A stretch of 64,000 bases of DNA, taken from NCBI RefSeq assembly GCF_010501105.1, contig NZ_QVMQ01000001.1, positions 62,001-126,000 on the forward strand, read 5' to 3'. The position numbers and the translations under genes are program-made. Positions 20,063-29,441 of this stretch are shown piece after piece; the stretch's first letter is position 1, and every line of letters starts with the position of its first letter. The DNA comes from Dysgonomonas sp. 511. GTDB lineage: Bacteria; Bacteroidota; Bacteroidia; Bacteroidales; Dysgonomonadaceae. A model generated the notes under the pieces. The model saw only the letters and a list, made by a program, of their open reading frames with translations. It did no database searches and was not told the DNA's origin.

Positions 20063-20707
20063 TCATGTATATATCCACATCAATAGCGGCTTCTTCTCTT
20101 TTTTCAATAAGGCGTCAATATCTTTCATCAGCCTGTTGCTTACTACCGGGCATCCCATGCTCCATCCCAACGGCAGGTGACGCGGATGAATTTCGTGATC
20201 GGGTACAGGAGTATGCGAATGCAACACGATTATTCGCCGGAAGGCATTGCTGTTGGTTTTTTCCAACCCGTGCATCTTGTAATGCGCATTTATGCCATAA
20301 TTGCTATACGAGCGTATGCCTAGTTTATATTTACCCAGCGAGGAACAATAACTGCCTTCGGTATTACTGAAAACAGGTTTCGCCCCGGTACTGCCCTGTC
20401 CGTAGCCATGGCAGCAAAGCCCTGTATATTTGATTGTGTCATTCGCGAAGTCCCAAACGAAAATACGGTTCTTGCCAGAATGGATGCTAAAGTCTATCAA
20501 GATGCAATAATCGGTATTCAGTCCTTTGGTTTTACAATATACCATTGCCGAATCGGCTTTGGCTTTCAGGCGGCTGAATGCCGCCTGTTTTTCTGCCAAT
20601 TCATTATCTAGCCTTTCCTGTATTTGCGGGTTGCTGGCATTGCTGCACATGCTAAAGCAAAGAATCAATAACAGCGTAAGTAGTGTGTAAGGCTTTGGTT
20701 CGTTCAT
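20063..20707 (-). CDS. L,D-transpeptidase-like protein (YkuD_2 type)
   Basis: A 214-residue exported protein. After an N-terminal hydrophobic segment (7-20) comes a short helical region, then a catalytic domain with His163 in VLHSHTPVPDHEIHP and Cys186 in LGWSMGCPVVS. That His...SxGCP pattern is the L,D-transpeptidase active site in the variant found in many Bacteroidetes proteins. Such enzymes make 3-3 cross-links or attach proteins to peptidoglycan. It lies 30 nt downstream of the giant alpha-2-macroglobulin gene on the same strand, so the two are probably co-transcribed and both act in the periplasm. Substrate is unknown. Confidence 0.75.
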   Translation of the reverse strand: MNEPKPYTLLTLLLILCFSMCSNASNPQIQERLDNELAEKQAAFSRLKAKADSAMVYCKTKGLNTDYCILIDFSIHSGKNRIFVWDFANDTIKYTGLCCHGYGQGSTGAKPVFSNTEGSYCSSLGKYKLGIRSYSNYGINAHYKMHGLEKTNSNAFRRIIVLHSHTPVPDHEIHPRHLPLGWSMGCPVVSNRLMKDIDALLKKEKKPLLMWIYT

Positions 20708-20737
20708 TTGTATCTATTGAATAAAAAACACTTGTAG

Positions 20738-23700
20738 CTATTTCACCACTACCTTAACACCCTGTGTATGCGAAGCGTATTCAGGTGCATACATACACTG
20801 TATAGTTGTAATACCGTTGGTATATTCTCCTGTGCGGTTCACATATACAGGATATTCGAGTACATAAGTCCCTTTCGGCAAATGGTCGAAATAGAAGTTG
20901 GTCGAAGCATCTTTCGGCATCTGGTAATAAATCAGACCGTCAGCCCATTTCACACCCGAAACGGTTTGCAACGGTTCGAAGCATGATGCACGCATATCCT
21001 TCAACTGCACAAAGTCCATATCCTTGTTGGTGCGGACAGTGAGGCGTACTATAATTTTGTCGCCAACAGTGAGTGGATTGCTTTCTGTTATCTGTACCAG
21101 ACCATTACCTGCAGCCGTTACATTTTCTTTGTATAACTGCTTTTCTACACTCAAATCGCCTTTTTGCGCTGTTATCTTATCCAGGTTTTCGTAATATTGC
21201 CAATACAATGCGCCGTAGGCAGGCTGAGGGTTTACTGTAGTGATTTCTACTTTACCCATCTCTTTCGAGATCTCTCCCTTATCCCATGTTTGCTTGATGT
21301 AGCCTGTACCCAGTTCCTTATTTTGTTGTTCTACGGCTTTGCCGCCAACTACTACACGCGCAGGGGTAGTTTCGCCCGAAAACCAGTCGGAACCTGTGCT
21401 TAGCAATGCGCTTACTGCATCTATCGTTGCGTGCGTAGACTCCCATTGCTGGGTTTTCTTTTGATTCACCAACCAGCGTTTGAGAGCATTCATTTCTTCA
21501 GGTTTCGCTCCAGCTTCCTGCAAGGCTTCCATCAGGAATGTATGTGTGCTGATAGCCGAAAGCGACATGAATACATTGCTGCGGTTGTTCGGCCAGTACA
21601 TACCCAGTTTTTTGTCGTTGACAGCATGCTCGCGGACAGATTTCAGTATCTTGCCGGCTAATGCTTTTTCTCCGTTGCGGATCAGTACAGGGACAAGTAT
21701 CGAACGCTCGTACATACCCAGTTTTGTCCAGTTCTTGCTTGCTACGTTGGTATAGAAGCGTTCTGCGGCACGTGTTTCCTGATCGATCGGTATATCTCGG
21801 TAGAAAGAACGGACATAGGCAAATTCGAGTTGAGAAACAGAAACCGAAGTCGTCTTTTCCCAATCCTTATTATTCTCTTTCAGGCGGCTGAAATCGTCAC
21901 GTATTTGCTTGTCGATATATTTCAATGCCTGCATCTGCATTCTCTTTATCTCTTCCGGATATTGCACCTGCCCTATTTGTTGCAGGCGTGCATATCCGTA
22001 AAGGATATATTGCGATATGGCACGGCTAGGGTACATTCCTTTGTACCACGACCAACCTCCTTCGTTGTCCATTAGTTCCGACAGCTTACGTGTGGCTGCA
22101 TCGGTTTGCTGTTTTGTATTATTCAGGTCGAACAATAGGGACAGGCGTTGCATTTGCTCTGTTTCGTTCTTGGCATCCATTACCCACGGGGTTTCTTCGA
22201 GCAAAACGTTTTTCAGTTCCTCATCTTTTTGCAGATTCGACATCAATGTTTGCTTGTCGCCTCCTTGTTTCTTCCATGCCTCTATCATTGCCGACACTTT
22301 CGGGTATTGGCGAACGATAGACGAACCTAGTGTATTCACATAGTAGCTTGCAAACCAGTTTACAGCATTCTCATTCGTTGGGTTCGACATGGTTGGCAGT
22401 GCCATTACCGCATACCATGCAGGATTGGATGTGTATTCCAGCGTCAGCTTATAGTTGCTGGCTGTAGCAGAATTGTTGTTATACAACTTGTCGAGCGTAA
22501 AGGTGTTTGTTCCCTCTTTGGTAATATCCATCGGCAGGGTTTCGGTCACCAGCATACGGTTTGGCAATACGGCAAGCACATGCTGTTCGCCATCGCTGAA
22601 TGTCGCATTCTGTGCAACTATACGGCAGCCGATAAGTTCCATATCCGAAGGGACATCGAATATCCACGCTGCGGAAGCAGATGCTTCTTTTTCCACAGAG
22701 AACGATTGCGATTTATTTGCAATATTCAGGTCAATAACTTTCTCGGTTGCAGGATCGAAAAATTCGATGCTTACATTACCGGATATCGCGTTTTCCGACA
22801 GGTTCGATATTTTTGTCGATATACTTGTCTTATCTCCCTGACGGATAAAGCGTGGCATATTTGGCGTTACCATCAGTTCTTTTTGGGTAACGATAAACTG
22901 CTCAACTGTGCCTACACGCGATTTCTTATCGTGAGCTAATGCCCTAAACCGCCATGTAGTATTACTTTCGGGTACTGTAAACGATATTTGGGTTTCGCCC
23001 TTCTCGTTTGTCTTTAGTTGAGGGAAGAAGAATGCTGTTTCGGCAAAGTTCTGGCGGATTTGCGGGGTGTTGCCGCTTTCTGCTTCTGCTGCAGGGTCAA
23101 GTTTTCCCACTCTGACGCTTTCGTCTGGTATATAATGTGGCATAGGTGCAGATTTAACTCTAGCTTTAGAGAGGCTTAAATTGAATCCAGGTGCAGAATC
23201 GGCCATAATCTCAGTCGGTATAATTGGTTCTTCTACTGTGGGTACTGCGTAAGCTATTCCACCACTTCCTCCTCCTACATAACCTTCTCTCTTCAATAAT
23301 TTGTAGTTTGGTATATATCCAAACCAATTTAATTGATCGAATCTTAACTGAACAGCAGCCGGAGTAGCAGCCTCTTTATCCAACTCTTTCATTTGAACAA
23401 AGAAGCTCCTTACCATATCGTTATCTGCATAATAGTTACTCGGAAAATTGAAGTTCATAGGATATACCCCTACCTTATTTATATGTGGTCTGTTGAAACC
23501 CCATGCAGTATAAGGCATTAATTTATCCAACGAAATATCGTACATAGAAGCCAGTACTTCTGCCATTGCTGCATTATTCAATGTGTCGCGTACGCTCAAT
23601 GTCCATGTTTCAGCCTGCCCCGGACGAAGCTTGTCGCGGAAAACTTCGAGTTTTACATTCAGTTTGGTATCCGGTTCGGCTTCTTCTTTTTTCAGCGACA

Positions 23701-26700
23701 CATCGTTTTGGTACATCTTTCCATTCTTCACATAGGCAAACGAAATATTTACTCCGTCACCGTACTCTGCTTTGTACGGGATAGTAAATGTGCGGTTGGC
23801 ATCAGACATTGGGATAAACCTGCGTTCGAAGACATTGTTGTTATTAAACAACTGATAAAGAACATATACATCTTTTTCTGTCACTCCGAAAATAACCTCT
23901 GCCGGTTTACCTTTATCTGTAAATGTTGTGTTCTTTTCTACCAGCCAGCCATCAGTTTTTACAGGCGGTTTTTTGTCGGAATAGGAGAATAATACAAAGT
24001 CTTTTTCGCTGTCCACTTCTATTCCCTTATTGTCTAATGCTTTTACTTTAAGGCGATATTTGCCCGAAGCCAATGTTTTCATCACTGATTTTAACTGGCT
24101 TTGTTCTCCTGTTTCGAATGTCCCTTCTTTTACGCTTTTTACAATGGAATTATTCGTATCTAATGAATAGATTGTGAAAGAACCTTTGGTGTCTATATTT
24201 TCGCCTTGCAGGTTCTTAGCTGTGATAGCAAGCTTATAATCGCTGCTTTTTTCCATCTGGTCGGGCATATCGAGGCTTATAGCCATAGAAACATTGCCCA
24301 CTGTTATGGAATATGTATTCGATTGCGTTTCACCATTCATATCGGTAACAGCAGCAGTTACTTCGAATGTATATACCTGCCTGTCGTGCAACGGAAGCAC
24401 AGCTTTGTTATCACCCGCCAAAGGCGTAAAGATGATTTCGAATGAGCCGTCTTCTTTTGTCTTCGCTGTTCCCTGACGGAATGGTGCTTTATAACTGCCT
24501 CCTCCCCAACGCCAGAAAGAAAACTGGGCGCGTGTGATTGCATACTCAACGTTTGTGTCCTGCAAACTAACACCTGAGAAGTTTTTTGCATAACCTTTCA
24601 GCGTCACCTCATCGCCAAACGAGTAAGACTTGTCTATCTTGTCGAAAGTGATTTCGAATGTAGGACGCTTGTATTCCTCTACGTTTACATAGGCGCGGTA
24701 TCCTCCGTTTACAGCGACATTATATTGGCCGAGCAATCCCGATTGAGGGATGATAAATTCACCTGATACGGAGCCAAACTCGTTGGTGATTAATGTCTTT
24801 TCTGCCACTTTCTCGCCATTTACATTGTAAAGTTCTACCGGATACGATTTTCCGGCGATTACATTGCTGTTTTTATCCACAGCCACAGCCTTGAAATACA
24901 AGGTTTGCCCCGGACGATAGATGGTACGGTCGGTAAATACGTTGATAACAAGATTCTCCCCTTCATACTGCGGGGCATTGTTCCATCGGTATGAGTTTTC
25001 CTGTAAGCCTTGTGCCTCCAAGCAGGAGTCTGCGCCTAAAGCTATTGTATATTTAGCTACCGTCCAGCGATATGTACCTTTCTTCTTTACGGTTTTATCC
25101 AGATATGTGGCGATGCCCATAGCATTAGTTTTCAAAAATACAGGGGCAATATCGGTATCAGTATCCTTATATTTCTCAGGTACGACCTTCACAGTCACAT
25201 CCTTCATAGGTTTGCCCGACAGCCTGTCGGTGACGAATATCTCATATTCATTTTCCTTGCTGTTGCGCGAAAACGATATCAGATTGGTTACCACAAAATT
25301 GAACCGGCTCTGAGCATCCTGCGTATATTTAGCCTTCTTGTTGTTAACCAGTTTATTTATAGCTTCTGCCGGAAGGCTTGTGAAACAATATTCGCCTACC
25401 GGCAATTTGCCTAAATCGAGCTTTATGGTATCGGCAAAATAGGTGGTCTTAGAGATAAGGTTCAAGTCATTATATTCTTTCAGAAGGGTGTATTTATTTC
25501 CTTCTTTCTTGTATAATGACAATACCGGCGATTTGCTTGCGGCTTGCAGGTTCTTATGCTCTATAGTTATATTGAAATCGTTCTTAGGCGATATTATTTC
25601 CCTGCCTTGTACCTGCAAAAAAGGAGTTTCTATTACAGCCAGGCTTTTCTTCAATAGCCTTGCACCGTATGAATCGGGATGTTTTTTCAGCCCTTTCTGA
25701 ATCCATTCGTATTGTTCTTTTGCTATTTCCACGGGCATTTCGCCCCAGTTGTACGAGTTTACTATCTTGTCTATTATTTCGGTGCTGATCTCGTTATTCT
25801 CGTATTTCTTTTCCAGCCTGATATAGGCATCATGTGCCGACTTGCCATCGAAAGAGTAGGAATTGGATGCCACGAAGTTTATCTTATCCATTTCGGTCAA
25901 AGCAATGGTCGGAGTCATCCTCCGCTGATTCAAATCTTTCAGGTATTGTTGGTAATAAATAAATACAGTGTAGCGATTATCTTCCCCGGCTTTCAAATTA
26001 AGGGTAGTATATTCATCAGCAAACGAAACAAGCTGTTCCACTGTTGCACCTGTCTGTTCGGGATCGAAATTGGAATAGTCGTAAGAAACAACCTGTTGCG
26101 CTATTTCAATGGCCCTTTTCATCAGGAAATCGTAAAGGGTAGGATATTTATCCTTATCTACTCCCAGGTCGATAATATCGTCGAATTCTTTGGTCGTATG
26201 CTTCTTCAGCGTTGCAGCCTGCCCGACTGAAAGATTGAGGTTTTCCACTATCTTATTGATAAAGATATTCGAAGTCCATTCCTTCATATCCTCAGGCACT
26301 ACATCGGTGAGGGCTGTTCGCCTCCTTATCTGCCACCGGTGTTGGTCGTAATAATTGTTGTACAGTTCTGCCAACATGGAGTTAAGCAAAGCTTTCTCCT
26401 CTGCTTTTCCTGTCTGCCCGACGAGGGCTTCGATATCGGGTATCAGGCTGTCGCTGTCCTTGTCAATATCTCCTTTGTACTTGTTTTTGATAATAAGTGC
26501 CTTGATTACCTGCGTGCTGTTTTTCTCATCAATAGCCTTCCGCAAGATTTCGTCCACCTTATCTACTGCCGACTTGGGCAGCGATTCATTCTGGAAGCGG
26601 TTGACCTCTTCCCAGTCCTTTTCATACTTGTTGTTGGATGTCTGCGCTGTCATTGCAATGCTTATTAAAAACAAAAGACCGATTAAAAAATGCTTCTTCA

Positions 26701-26701
26701 T
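20738..26701 (-). CDS. Alpha-2-macroglobulin-family protein without thioester
   Basis: A 1987-residue exported protein (signal peptide 1-19, cleavage after MTA). The N-terminal 350 residues are helical. MG-type domains follow, with the MG2 segment FTDRTIYRPGQTLYFKAV near 590, then the A2M segment TWRFRALAHDKKSRVGTVEQF and the alpha-alpha toroid (around 1450-1800), and a C-terminal domain ending TTIQCMYAPEYASHTQG. Family members trap or inhibit proteases at the cell envelope. The usual C-x-E-Q thioester is missing: the expected position reads LPTMSNPTNENAVNWF, and no CxEQ occurs elsewhere. A Gly/Ser-rich, low-complexity segment lies near 1150-1220 (about 23050-23290). A pbpC gene, the common partner, is absent; the L,D-transpeptidase gene follows instead. 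Confidence 0.85.
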   Translation of the reverse strand: MKKHFLIGLLFLISIAMTAQTSNNKYEKDWEEVNRFQNESLPKSAVDKVDEILRKAIDEKNSTQVIKALIIKNKYKGDIDKDSDSLIPDIEALVGQTGKAEEKALLNSMLAELYNNYYDQHRWQIRRRTALTDVVPEDMKEWTSNIFINKIVENLNLSVGQAATLKKHTTKEFDDIIDLGVDKDKYPTLYDFLMKRAIEIAQQVVSYDYSNFDPEQTGATVEQLVSFADEYTTLNLKAGEDNRYTVFIYYQQYLKDLNQRRMTPTIALTEMDKINFVASNSYSFDGKSAHDAYIRLEKKYENNEISTEIIDKIVNSYNWGEMPVEIAKEQYEWIQKGLKKHPDSYGARLLKKSLAVIETPFLQVQGREIISPKNDFNITIEHKNLQAASKSPVLSLYKKEGNKYTLLKEYNDLNLISKTTYFADTIKLDLGKLPVGEYCFTSLPAEAINKLVNNKKAKYTQDAQSRFNFVVTNLISFSRNSKENEYEIFVTDRLSGKPMKDVTVKVVPEKYKDTDTDIAPVFLKTNAMGIATYLDKTVKKKGTYRWTVAKYTIALGADSCLEAQGLQENSYRWNNAPQYEGENLVINVFTDRTIYRPGQTLYFKAVAVDKNSNVIAGKSYPVELYNVNGEKVAEKTLITNEFGSVSGEFIIPQSGLLGQYNVAVNGGYRAYVNVEEYKRPTFEITFDKIDKSYSFGDEVTLKGYAKNFSGVSLQDTNVEYAITRAQFSFWRWGGGSYKAPFRQGTAKTKEDGSFEIIFTPLAGDNKAVLPLHDRQVYTFEVTAAVTDMNGETQSNTYSITVGNVSMAISLDMPDQMEKSSDYKLAITAKNLQGENIDTKGSFTIYSLDTNNSIVKSVKEGTFETGEQSQLKSVMKTLASGKYRLKVKALDNKGIEVDSEKDFVLFSYSDKKPPVKTDGWLVEKNTTFTDKGKPAEVIFGVTEKDVYVLYQLFNNNNVFERRFIPMSDANRTFTIPYKAEYGDGVNISFAYVKNGKMYQNDVSLKKEEAEPDTKLNVKLEVFRDKLRPGQAETWTLSVRDTLNNAAMAEVLASMYDISLDKLMPYTAWGFNRPHINKVGVYPMNFNFPSNYYADNDMVRSFFVQMKELDKEAATPAAVQLRFDQLNWFGYIPNYKLLKREGYVGGGSGGIAYAVPTVEEPIIPTEIMADSAPGFNLSLSKARVKSAPMPHYIPDESVRVGKLDPAAEAESGNTPQIRQNFAETAFFFPQLKTNEKGETQISFTVPESNTTWRFRALAHDKKSRVGTVEQFIVTQKELMVTPNMPRFIRQGDKTSISTKISNLSENAISGNVSIEFFDPATEKVIDLNIANKSQSFSVEKEASASAAWIFDVPSDMELIGCRIVAQNATFSDGEQHVLAVLPNRMLVTETLPMDITKEGTNTFTLDKLYNNNSATASNYKLTLEYTSNPAWYAVMALPTMSNPTNENAVNWFASYYVNTLGSSIVRQYPKVSAMIEAWKKQGGDKQTLMSNLQKDEELKNVLLEETPWVMDAKNETEQMQRLSLLFDLNNTKQQTDAATRKLSELMDNEGGWSWYKGMYPSRAISQYILYGYARLQQIGQVQYPEEIKRMQMQALKYIDKQIRDDFSRLKENNKDWEKTTSVSVSQLEFAYVRSFYRDIPIDQETRAAERFYTNVASKNWTKLGMYERSILVPVLIRNGEKALAGKILKSVREHAVNDKKLGMYWPNNRSNVFMSLSAISTHTFLMEALQEAGAKPEEMNALKRWLVNQKKTQQWESTHATIDAVSALLSTGSDWFSGETTPARVVVGGKAVEQQNKELGTGYIKQTWDKGEISKEMGKVEITTVNPQPAYGALYWQYYENLDKITAQKGDLSVEKQLYKENVTAAGNGLVQITESNPLTVGDKIIVRLTVRTNKDMDFVQLKDMRASCFEPLQTVSGVKWADGLIYYQMPKDASTNFYFDHLPKGTYVLEYPVYVNRTGEYTNGITTIQCMYAPEYASHTQGVKVVVK

Positions 26702-26717
26702 ATCTTGTGTTATTTAT

Positions 26718-26740
26718 ATTATCTCTATTAGAGATAATTT
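26718..26740. terminator. Small hairpin between crcB and the macroglobulin gene
   Basis: ATTATCTC 26718-26725 pairs with GAGATAAT 26731-26738 around a 5-nt loop, flanked by AT-rich sequence. It could end crcB transcription on the minus strand or belong to the leader of the macroglobulin gene. Confidence 0.35.
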
Positions 26741-26799
26741 TTGATGGATATATTCATATACAAATATGTTAAAGATGGTTAGAGTTTTGTTAGAAATCT

Positions 26800-27156
26800 T
26801 TATTTAGCCAAAGCCATGCCCAGCCAAACGGCCAGAATTCCTACAATACAACTCAATAATACATAAACAACAGCAACGGGTACTTGGTTGTTGTTTACGA
26901 GTGTCAAAGTTTCGATAGAGAACGTGGAAAAGGTGGTGAATCCGCCACAAAAGCCTGTGATAAGCAGGAATCTCAAATAGTTTTCGGGAATAAGGTTTGC
27001 AAAAAGTCCAATACAAAAGCAACCCAATACGTTTACTATAAATGTAGCCACAGGAAACAAAAACGGCTCGGAACGGGTAACCAGCACCGAAGTAAGAAAT
27101 CGTAATATACTTCCTACTGCCCCTCCTGTACCAACTAATAGTATTTGTTTCAGCAT
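26800..27156 (-). CDS. crcB: CrcB/Fluc fluoride channel
   Basis: A 118-residue, 4-TM protein that exports fluoride from the cytoplasm and works as a dual-topology dimer. Family motifs are present: GTGGAVGSILRF at the N-terminus, NVLGCFCIGLF in TM2, and GFCGGFTTFSTFSIE in TM3 with the conserved Asn and Phe-box residues. The frame opens at a TTG (27165), but the ATG at 27156 gives the normal N-terminus. It is divergent from the AraC gene; no fluoride-riboswitch-like fold was recognised by eye in the 137-nt gap. Confidence 0.9.
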   Translation of the reverse strand: MLKQILLVGTGGAVGSILRFLTSVLVTRSEPFLFPVATFIVNVLGCFCIGLFANLIPENYLRFLLITGFCGGFTTFSTFSIETLTLVNNNQVPVAVVYVLLSCIVGILAVWLGMALAK

Positions 27157-27253
27157 ATCCTGCAAATTTACTTAAATCTTAATTATTTAAACCTTAGTAA
27201 CTGTTTAAATTTTATTTAATTACAGAAATAATGTTCAACCCGCCTATCTTTAC

Positions 27254-27261
27254 TACATTTG
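27254..27261 (+). promoter_or_regulatory. Candidate -7 box of the AraC-type regulator gene
   Basis: TACATTTG matches TAnnTTTG and lies 32 nt before the ATG of the regulator gene. The -33 region (GTTC at about 27233) is a poor match. Confidence 0.5.
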
Positions 27262-27293
27262 TATCCGGATAATAGTAGGAAATGCTGTAAGCG

Positions 27294-28118
27294 ATGAAAG
27301 AAAAAATATACCTGAACCAGTTAAGCGACAAACCTTTTGTCGAGGTCTTCAAGCTTGAGGAGATTGAAGATGGTGTATTTTTTGACAATTACCAACGATA
27401 CGATTTTTATCAGCTCATCTGGTTTACAGAAGCCGAAGGAGACACGTGTTATTCTATCGACTTCAACGATTATGTGATTGAAGAAGACACTGCTTTCCTT
27501 GTCTTTCCGGGACAGATAGACAAGCTGGATGTCAATGGCAAGAAAGGTTTCCTGTATGCCATGCACAACGATGTGTTTTTCAGGATAAGCCAGCATATAG
27601 CTGCTGAATTGAATAAAGATTCTTTCCTCAACACCCGCATTGCATTAGATGGGGAGACAAAGAAGGTATTGGTGGAGATCAACTCGCTTATTTTTGAAGA
27701 ATACAACTCGCAAAACCGGCTTGCACTGATACAAAGCTATATGGAGGCTTTCTTCTTTCATATTGCCGCACTGTTCGACAAGGATGAGGTGTTCAAAGAG
27801 AAAAGAGACAGCACGATAGACCAATTGATGATACTGATTGACAAAAACTTCGTAGCCTATCGCGAAACGGATTTTTATGCGGAGCAGGTCGGGATGACCA
27901 ATAAAACCGTAAATGAACTCTGTAAAAGAAGTACAGGCAAAACAGTTAAACAACACGTGCAGGAAAGGCTTATTCTGGAAATAAAGAAAGAAATAAGGCT
28001 GGGACGGAAGAGCCTGAAAGAAATTGCTTTCGATCTCGGGTTCAACGAGCCTGCTTATTTCACCCGCTTCTTTAAGCAACAAACTTCGTTTACCCCCAGC
28101 CAATTCAGAGATAGCTGA
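27294..28118 (+). CDS. AraC-family transcriptional regulator
   Basis: A 274-residue regulator with an N-terminal cupin-like sensor domain (about 1-160) and a C-terminal AraC DNA-binding domain (about 175-272). The second HTH reads LKEIAFDLGFNEPAYFTRFFKQQTSFTPSQFR, the classic AraC signature; the first is around FYAEQVGMTNKTVNELCKRSTG. It is followed after 83 nt by a drug-efflux-type MFS gene in the same direction, which it probably controls. The ligand is unknown. Confidence 0.85.
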   Translation: MKEKIYLNQLSDKPFVEVFKLEEIEDGVFFDNYQRYDFYQLIWFTEAEGDTCYSIDFNDYVIEEDTAFLVFPGQIDKLDVNGKKGFLYAMHNDVFFRISQHIAAELNKDSFLNTRIALDGETKKVLVEINSLIFEEYNSQNRLALIQSYMEAFFFHIAALFDKDEVFKEKRDSTIDQLMILIDKNFVAYRETDFYAEQVGMTNKTVNELCKRSTGKTVKQHVQERLILEIKKEIRLGRKSLKEIAFDLGFNEPAYFTRFFKQQTSFTPSQFRDS

Positions 28119-28174
28119 CCCATTTGTGCAAGTAATGGTTCTATAATTATAAGTGAAGCATAAGACATCTTTCC

Positions 28175-28182
28175 TACTTTTG
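28175..28182 (+). promoter_or_regulatory. Candidate -7 box of the MFS efflux gene
   Basis: TACTTTTG matches TAnnTTTG. It predicts a very short leader of about 13 nt. An AAGGAG SD sits at 28195-28200, only one base before the ATG at 28202, which is unusually close. Confidence 0.45.
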
Positions 28183-28201
28183 CAGCTCAAAAAAAAGGAG
28201 T

Positions 28202-29413
28202 ATGAAAAATTTCAGTCTTACACAATGGGTTATCGTATTGAACCTATCGCTACTAACAGCCTTGGAACCTCTGAGCATCGACCTCTACCTGCCCGGTTTC
28301 CTTCTTATATCCGAAACCTTTGGCACCGATATAGCCGCCGTACAAATATCACTATCGACATTCCTTGCGGGATTTGCCATCGGGCAGTTAATCTGGGGGC
28401 CATTGGCCGACAAGTTTGGCCGTAAAAAGCCGATACTGGTATCCCTCGTGATTTTTACGATAGCTTCGGTTGCCTGCATCTATGTCCGTACGATAGAACA
28501 GCTATGGCTGGTGCGTTTTCTGCAAGCCATCGGCGGATGTGCCGGAGTGGTTATCTCTCGTGCTGTTGTAACAGACTATTTCGACAAAAGCCAAACCTTG
28601 AAAATATTCGCCCTGCTGGCTCTGATTATGGGTATTGCACCTATCGTTGCCCCAACAATAGGCAATGGCGTATTGCTGCTCTTTAGCTGGGAAGGGCTAT
28701 TCGGGGCTATGGCCACAATGGGGGTATTGTTGTTCCTGTTCACCCTGTTTTTCCTGCCCGAAACCTATACGCCGGCAAGCCATACAGACGAAAAGAACGT
28801 AATAAGAGGTTATATAGAAATCCTCCACAACAAACGGTTTGTAATATATTCCCTTATCGCGGGTATAGTCAACGGCGCATTGATGGTATATGTAGCCAAT
28901 GGCCCTTTCCTTATTATGGAAAAGGGAGGGTTCTCGAATAGTGCTTTCAGTATCATTTTTGCCGTAAATGCCAGTGGGCTGATGCTTGCATCGTACCTTA
29001 CGGGTATCCTGCAAAAGCATATTGCAACAAATAAGCTTGTTAAACTAGCATTGTTTGCCATGACTGCCATGTCTGTAGTAATGCTTGCAGCCATGTATGC
29101 AAAAGTGGATATGCGGATTATCCTTTTTATGCTGTTTTTCTATGTATTCCCTATCGGTATATTGTTTCCTGCTACTACAGAACTGGCTATCACTCCTTTT
29201 GCCAACAGTAATAATACAGGAACAGCCTCTGCTTTGTTCGGTTCGATACAACTGGCAATGGCGTTTATCTGCACATTGGCATCAGGCTTTATCAGCGACG
29301 GAAGCATTGTTGCGGTCGGCACATCATTCTTCTTTTGCAGTATATTGGCCTTTGTTATTGTTTTCGTAAAAATAGACCTGAATAAAGAATATAGTAATTA
29401 TTCGGCAAAATAA
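28202..29413 (+). CDS. MFS multidrug efflux transporter (Bcr/CflA type)
   Basis: A 403-residue 12-TM transporter of the DHA1 drug:H+ antiporter family. The N-terminal YLPGFLLISETFGTD segment and motif A (LIWGPLADKFGRKKP at 63-77) are those of the Bcr/CflA subgroup; the proline/glycine-rich motif C is around ALIMGIAPIVAPTIGNG. The upstream AraC gene in the same direction is the likely regulator. Substrates cannot be read from the sequence. Confidence 0.85.
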   Translation: MKNFSLTQWVIVLNLSLLTALEPLSIDLYLPGFLLISETFGTDIAAVQISLSTFLAGFAIGQLIWGPLADKFGRKKPILVSLVIFTIASVACIYVRTIEQLWLVRFLQAIGGCAGVVISRAVVTDYFDKSQTLKIFALLALIMGIAPIVAPTIGNGVLLLFSWEGLFGAMATMGVLLFLFTLFFLPETYTPASHTDEKNVIRGYIEILHNKRFVIYSLIAGIVNGALMVYVANGPFLIMEKGGFSNSAFSIIFAVNASGLMLASYLTGILQKHIATNKLVKLALFAMTAMSVVMLAAMYAKVDMRIILFMLFFYVFPIGILFPATTELAITPFANSNNTGTASALFGSIQLAMAFICTLASGFISDGSIVAVGTSFFFCSILAFVIVFVKIDLNKEYSNYSAK

Positions 29414-29441
29414 CAGTTGCTTTACGGTTACTTCAATCCTG

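Noticed and set aside
27157..27293. Fluoride riboswitch between crcB and the AraC gene
   Set aside because: No pseudoknot-like fold or conserved motif was recognised in this AT-rich gap.
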